A stretch of 64,000 nt of DNA from Microbacterium sp. BH-3-3-3. Lineage in GTDB: Bacteria; Actinomycetota; Actinomycetes; Actinomycetales; Microbacteriaceae. Made by a program: the position numbers and the translations under genes. Shown in pieces: positions 61,405 through 64,000 of this stretch. The stretch is from NCBI RefSeq assembly GCF_001792815.1, contig NZ_CP017674.1, forward strand, positions 1,736,001 to 1,800,000. Direction: 5' to 3'. A model generated the notes under the pieces. It had not been told where the DNA came from. It was given only the letters and a program-made list of their open reading frames with translations, and did not search any database. How positions within the stretch are numbered: the stretch's first letter is position 1; each line of letters opens with the position of its first letter.

Positions 61405-62156
61405 GCGGGACCGCGCTCCGCGCCCCTCTCACGCCGACCTCGCCCTCGACGCGGGTCATCGTGGTCGACACCGATGCCCTCGGCGACGTGGCGGCGGGCA
61501 TCGTGGCGACGGTCGCCCCCGACGGCGTCCTCGGCGTGGCGACGGGGTCCTCCCCTCTCGCGCTCTACGCCGCGCTCGCCCGTCGCCGAGCCGACGGTCT
61601 CGCCACCGAGGGGCTGCACCTCTTCGCCCTCGACGAGTACGTCGGGCTCGAAGCCTCCGACCCCCGCTCGTACGCGGCCTACGTGCGGTCGATGATCGCC
61701 CAGCCCCTCGGCATCCCGGCCGAGAACGTGCGCGTGCCGCACGGTTCCACCGCCGCCGACGGCGCGGCCTACGAACGGGCCATCGCCGCCGCGGGCGGGG
61801 TCGACGTGCAGATCGTCGGCATCGGCCGCAACGGCCACATCGGCTTCAACGAACCCGGATCGGATGCCGAGACCCGCACCCGTGTCGTCGAGCTCGACGA
61901 GAGCACCCGCCGCGCCAATGCCGAGCACTTCGACGGCGAGCTCTCCCGCGTACCGACGCACGCCATGACGCAGGGGGTCGCCACGATCCTGTCGGCCCGG
62001 CGTATCGTGCTCGTGGCATCCGGTGCCGCGAAGGCCGCCGCCCTGCGCGCGGCCCTCACCGGCCCCGTCACCGCCGACAACCCCGCTTCCTTCCTGCAAC
62101 GGCATCCCGACGTCACCGTCGTGGCCGATCCCGACGCCCTCCGTGAGGACCGATGA
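61401..62156 (+). CDS. nagB: Glucosamine-6-phosphate deaminase NagB
   Basis: A 251-residue isomerase/deaminase that converts GlcN-6-P to fructose-6-P and ammonia. VATGSSPLALYAAL is the phosphate-binding loop, LDEYVGL holds the catalytic Asp, GIGRNGHIGFNEPGS contains the catalytic His/Glu region, and THAMTQG closes the site. Its presence with a transporter and beta-galactosidase suggests an N-acetyllactosamine-like substrate, although the matching deacetylase is 23 kb away. GTGA overlap with the permease. Confidence 0.9.
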   Translation: MSGTALRAPLTPTSPSTRVIVVDTDALGDVAAGIVATVAPDGVLGVATGSSPLALYAALARRRADGLATEGLHLFALDEYVGLEASDPRSYAAYVRSMIAQPLGIPAENVRVPHGSTAADGAAYERAIAAAGGVDVQIVGIGRNGHIGFNEPGSDAETRTRVVELDESTRRANAEHFDGELSRVPTHAMTQGVATILSARRIVLVASGAAKAAALRAALTGPVTADNPASFLQRHPDVTVVADPDALREDR

Positions 62157-64000
62157 CCCACCTCGGCGATCCCACCCCCGGATCCGACACCCGCCTTCCC
62201 CCGCGCGCCTGGCTGCGCTCCGACGCCCCGGTCCAGAGCCTCGACGGCGACTGGGCCTTCCTTCTGCACGACGCCGATCCCGGCGACGACCTCGATGGCC
62301 CGCCGCCGTTCGCCGCCGTCGACGCCGATGCCTCCGGGTGGGACCGCATCCCGGTGCCCTCGCACTGGGGGCTGCGGGGGCACGGCCACCCGACGTACAC
62401 GAACATCCGGTACCCGTTCCCCCTCGACCCCCCGCACGTGCCCGATGCCAACCCCACCGGCGACCACCGGCGCGTGTTCGAGTGGCATCCGGATTTCTGC
62501 GCGGGCGGCCGCACGCTTCTGCGTTTCGAGGGCGTGGAGTCGCTCGCGACGGTCTGGCTGAACGGCACCGAGATCGGCTGGTTCACCGGCAGCCGCCTGA
62601 TGACGGAATTCGACGTCACCGACCACCTGGTCGACGGCGAGAACGTGCTCGCCGTGCGCGTGCACCAGTGGTCGGCCGCGAGCTACCTGGAGGACCAGGA
62701 CCAGTGGTGGCTTCCGGGCATCTTCCGCAGCGTCTCGCTGCAGGGCCGGCCCGCGAACGGCCTCGACGACGTGTTCGTGCGCGGCGACCGCGACCCCGCG
62801 ACCGGCGCCGGCACCCTCGACGTGCGCCCCCGCGGTGGCTGGCCCGTGACCGTGCGGGTGCCCGAACTCGGCATCGACGAGACGTGGGCGGATGCCACCG
62901 AGGTGGCGATGCTCCCCCTCGACGCCGTCGACGCGTGGACGGCGGAGACACCCCGCCTGTACGACGTGGAGGTGTCGACGGAGGCCGAGACCGTGCGGCT
63001 GCGCGTGGGCTTCCGCCGGATCGAGATCATCGGCGACCGGTTGCTCGCCGACGGGCGACCGCTGATCTTCCGCGGCGTCAACCGCCACGAGACCGACCCC
63101 GACCGCGGCCGCGTGTTCGACGAGGACTACGTGCGCGGCGAGCTCGCCCTCATGCGCCGGCATAACATCACCGCCATCCGCACGGCCCACCAGCCCCCGC
63201 ACCCGCGGATGCTGGAGCTCGCCGACGAGCTCGGGTTCTGGGTCGTGCTCGAGTGCGACCTCGAGACGCACGGGTTCTGGGACGTCGAGTGGACGGGCAA
63301 CCCCGCCGACGACCCCGCCTGGCGCGACGCCTGCCTCGACCGCGTTCGCCGCACCGTCGAGCGAGACAAGAACCACGCGAGCGTGGTGATGTGGTCGCTC
63401 GGCAACGAGTCGGGGACCGGCCGCAACCTCGCCGAGATGGCCGGGTGGATCCGCGAGCGCGACGACTCCCGCCCGATCCACTACGAGGGCGACTACGGCG
63501 GGGCGTACACCGACGTGTACTCGCGCATGTACCCGACGATCGAGGAGGTCGCCTCGGTCTGCGGCGAGCAGACGATGCCCGTGCACGAGATCGGTCCCGC
63601 CGAGGGCGCACGTCAGCGCGCGAAGCCCTTCGTGCTGTGCGAGTTCGCGCACGCGATGGGCAACGGCCCCGGCTCGCTCGCCGACTACGAGGCGCTCGTG
63701 GAGCAGTACCCGCGCCTGCACGGCGGCTTCGTGTGGGAGTGGCGCGATCACGGCATCCGCACCCGCGCCGCCGACGGCACCGAGTTCTTCGCGTACGGGG
63801 GTGACTTCGGCGAGCCCGTGCACGACGGCGTCTACCTGATGGACGGTCTCGTGCTCTCCGACGGCACGCCCTCTCCCGGTCTCGGCGAACTGGCCGCGGT
63901 GTGGGCCCCCGTGACGCTGGAACACCTCGGCGAGCGCTCCTGGCGGGTGCGCAACCGGCAGCACACGCTCGGCACCGACCACCTCGAGCTGCACTGGCGC
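62153..64000 (+). CDS. lacZ: Beta-galactosidase, GH2 LacZ type (cut by window end)
   Basis: The first 616 codons of a large GH2 enzyme; the gene continues beyond the window. The N-terminal jelly-roll (WDRIPVPSHWGLRGHGHPTY) and immunoglobulin-like domain lead into the barrel. Glu419 in SLGNESGTG fits the acid/base and Glu497 in LCEFAHAMGN the nucleophile, as in E. coli LacZ. VNRHETDPDRGRVF is another hallmark. No signal peptide, so it acts on imported sugar. ATGA overlap with nagB; last visible gene of the operon. Confidence 0.9.
   Translation, partial: MTHLGDPTPGSDTRLPPRAWLRSDAPVQSLDGDWAFLLHDADPGDDLDGPPPFAAVDADASGWDRIPVPSHWGLRGHGHPTYTNIRYPFPLDPPHVPDANPTGDHRRVFEWHPDFCAGGRTLLRFEGVESLATVWLNGTEIGWFTGSRLMTEFDVTDHLVDGENVLAVRVHQWSAASYLEDQDQWWLPGIFRSVSLQGRPANGLDDVFVRGDRDPATGAGTLDVRPRGGWPVTVRVPELGIDETWADATEVAMLPLDAVDAWTAETPRLYDVEVSTEAETVRLRVGFRRIEIIGDRLLADGRPLIFRGVNRHETDPDRGRVFDEDYVRGELALMRRHNITAIRTAHQPPHPRMLELADELGFWVVLECDLETHGFWDVEWTGNPADDPAWRDACLDRVRRTVERDKNHASVVMWSLGNESGTGRNLAEMAGWIRERDDSRPIHYEGDYGGAYTDVYSRMYPTIEEVASVCGEQTMPVHEIGPAEGARQRAKPFVLCEFAHAMGNGPGSLADYEALVEQYPRLHGGFVWEWRDHGIRTRAADGTEFFAYGGDFGEPVHDGVYLMDGLVLSDGTPSPGLGELAAVWAPVTLEHLGERSWRVRNRQHTLGTDHLELHWR

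Noticed and set aside
1..64000. tRNA, rRNA, riboswitch, phage or insertion-sequence genes
   Set aside because: No cloverleaf-like, conserved RNA, transposase or integrase sequence was recognised by reading; a tRNAscan/Infernal run would settle small RNAs.

Overview
The window is GC-rich (about 70 %), gene-dense, and dominated by GTG/ATG starts and 4-base ATGA/GTGA gene overlaps. The gene set (YcnI/CopC pair, KdpFABC with a 28-residue KdpF, CUT1 sugar transporters without their own ATPase, SufS-SufU, WS/DGAT-type acyltransferase) points to a high-GC Gram-positive actinobacterium, most likely Microbacteriaceae and Microbacterium-like. This assignment is inferred from content and codon use, not from a marker gene. 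No rRNA, tRNA, CRISPR array, phage or insertion sequence was seen.

Layout. 180-4397: a DUF4190/septum-formation membrane protein, a FAD-dependent reductase, three tandem palindromic repeats and an M20 amidohydrolase. 4443-13727: an alpha-galactoside type locus with a large secreted glycosidase reading left, and a GH36 alpha-galactosidase, ABC solute-binding protein, two permeases and a LacI regulator reading right; two LacI-type operators sit on the -35 boxes of the divergent promoters. 13850-20323: Zn-peptidase, copper-type YcnI/CopC/His-rich membrane protein cluster, WS/DGAT acyltransferase, VanZ-RDD protein and serine hydrolase. 20451-31962: a potassium region with a KimA-like APC permease and a complete kdpFABC-kdpDE operon preceded by a 54-residue membrane ORF; PLD-N-domain and ArfB genes lie between. 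32062-39007: a complete non-phosphorylating L-fucose pathway (dehydrogenase, lactonase, dehydratase, second dehydrogenase, FAH-type hydrolase, mutarotase) with an FCD-GntR regulator and a short NagA. 39296-44836: SufS-SufU, DUF1801, glutathione-independent formaldehyde dehydrogenase, and an ArsR-SRPBCC pair. 45060-46438: a type IV AbiE toxin-antitoxin pair under a large palindromic operator. 46442-50464: DUF429, small membrane and lipoprotein genes, AraC regulator and MFS exporter. 50542-64000: MFS, GH38 alpha-mannosidase, GH4 glycosidase and DeoR reading left; PfkB kinase, ABC transporter, NagB and a LacZ-type GH2 beta-galactosidase (cut by the window end) reading right.

Taken together, the carbohydrate genes (alpha-galactosidase, alpha-mannosidase, beta-galactosidase, GlcNAc-6-P deacetylase and GlcN-6-P deaminase, full fucose pathway) look like a scavenging repertoire for host or plant glycoconjugates. 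Each block has its own regulator and visible operator-like repeats.

Beyond genes, the window holds several classes of intergenic inverted repeats with different arm words but a common two-arm, 14-56-base-loop plan; a strong excess of the heptamer GGATGCC/GGCATCC; and a recurring leaderless promoter layout (a TANNNT hexamer exactly 6-8 bases before the start codon).
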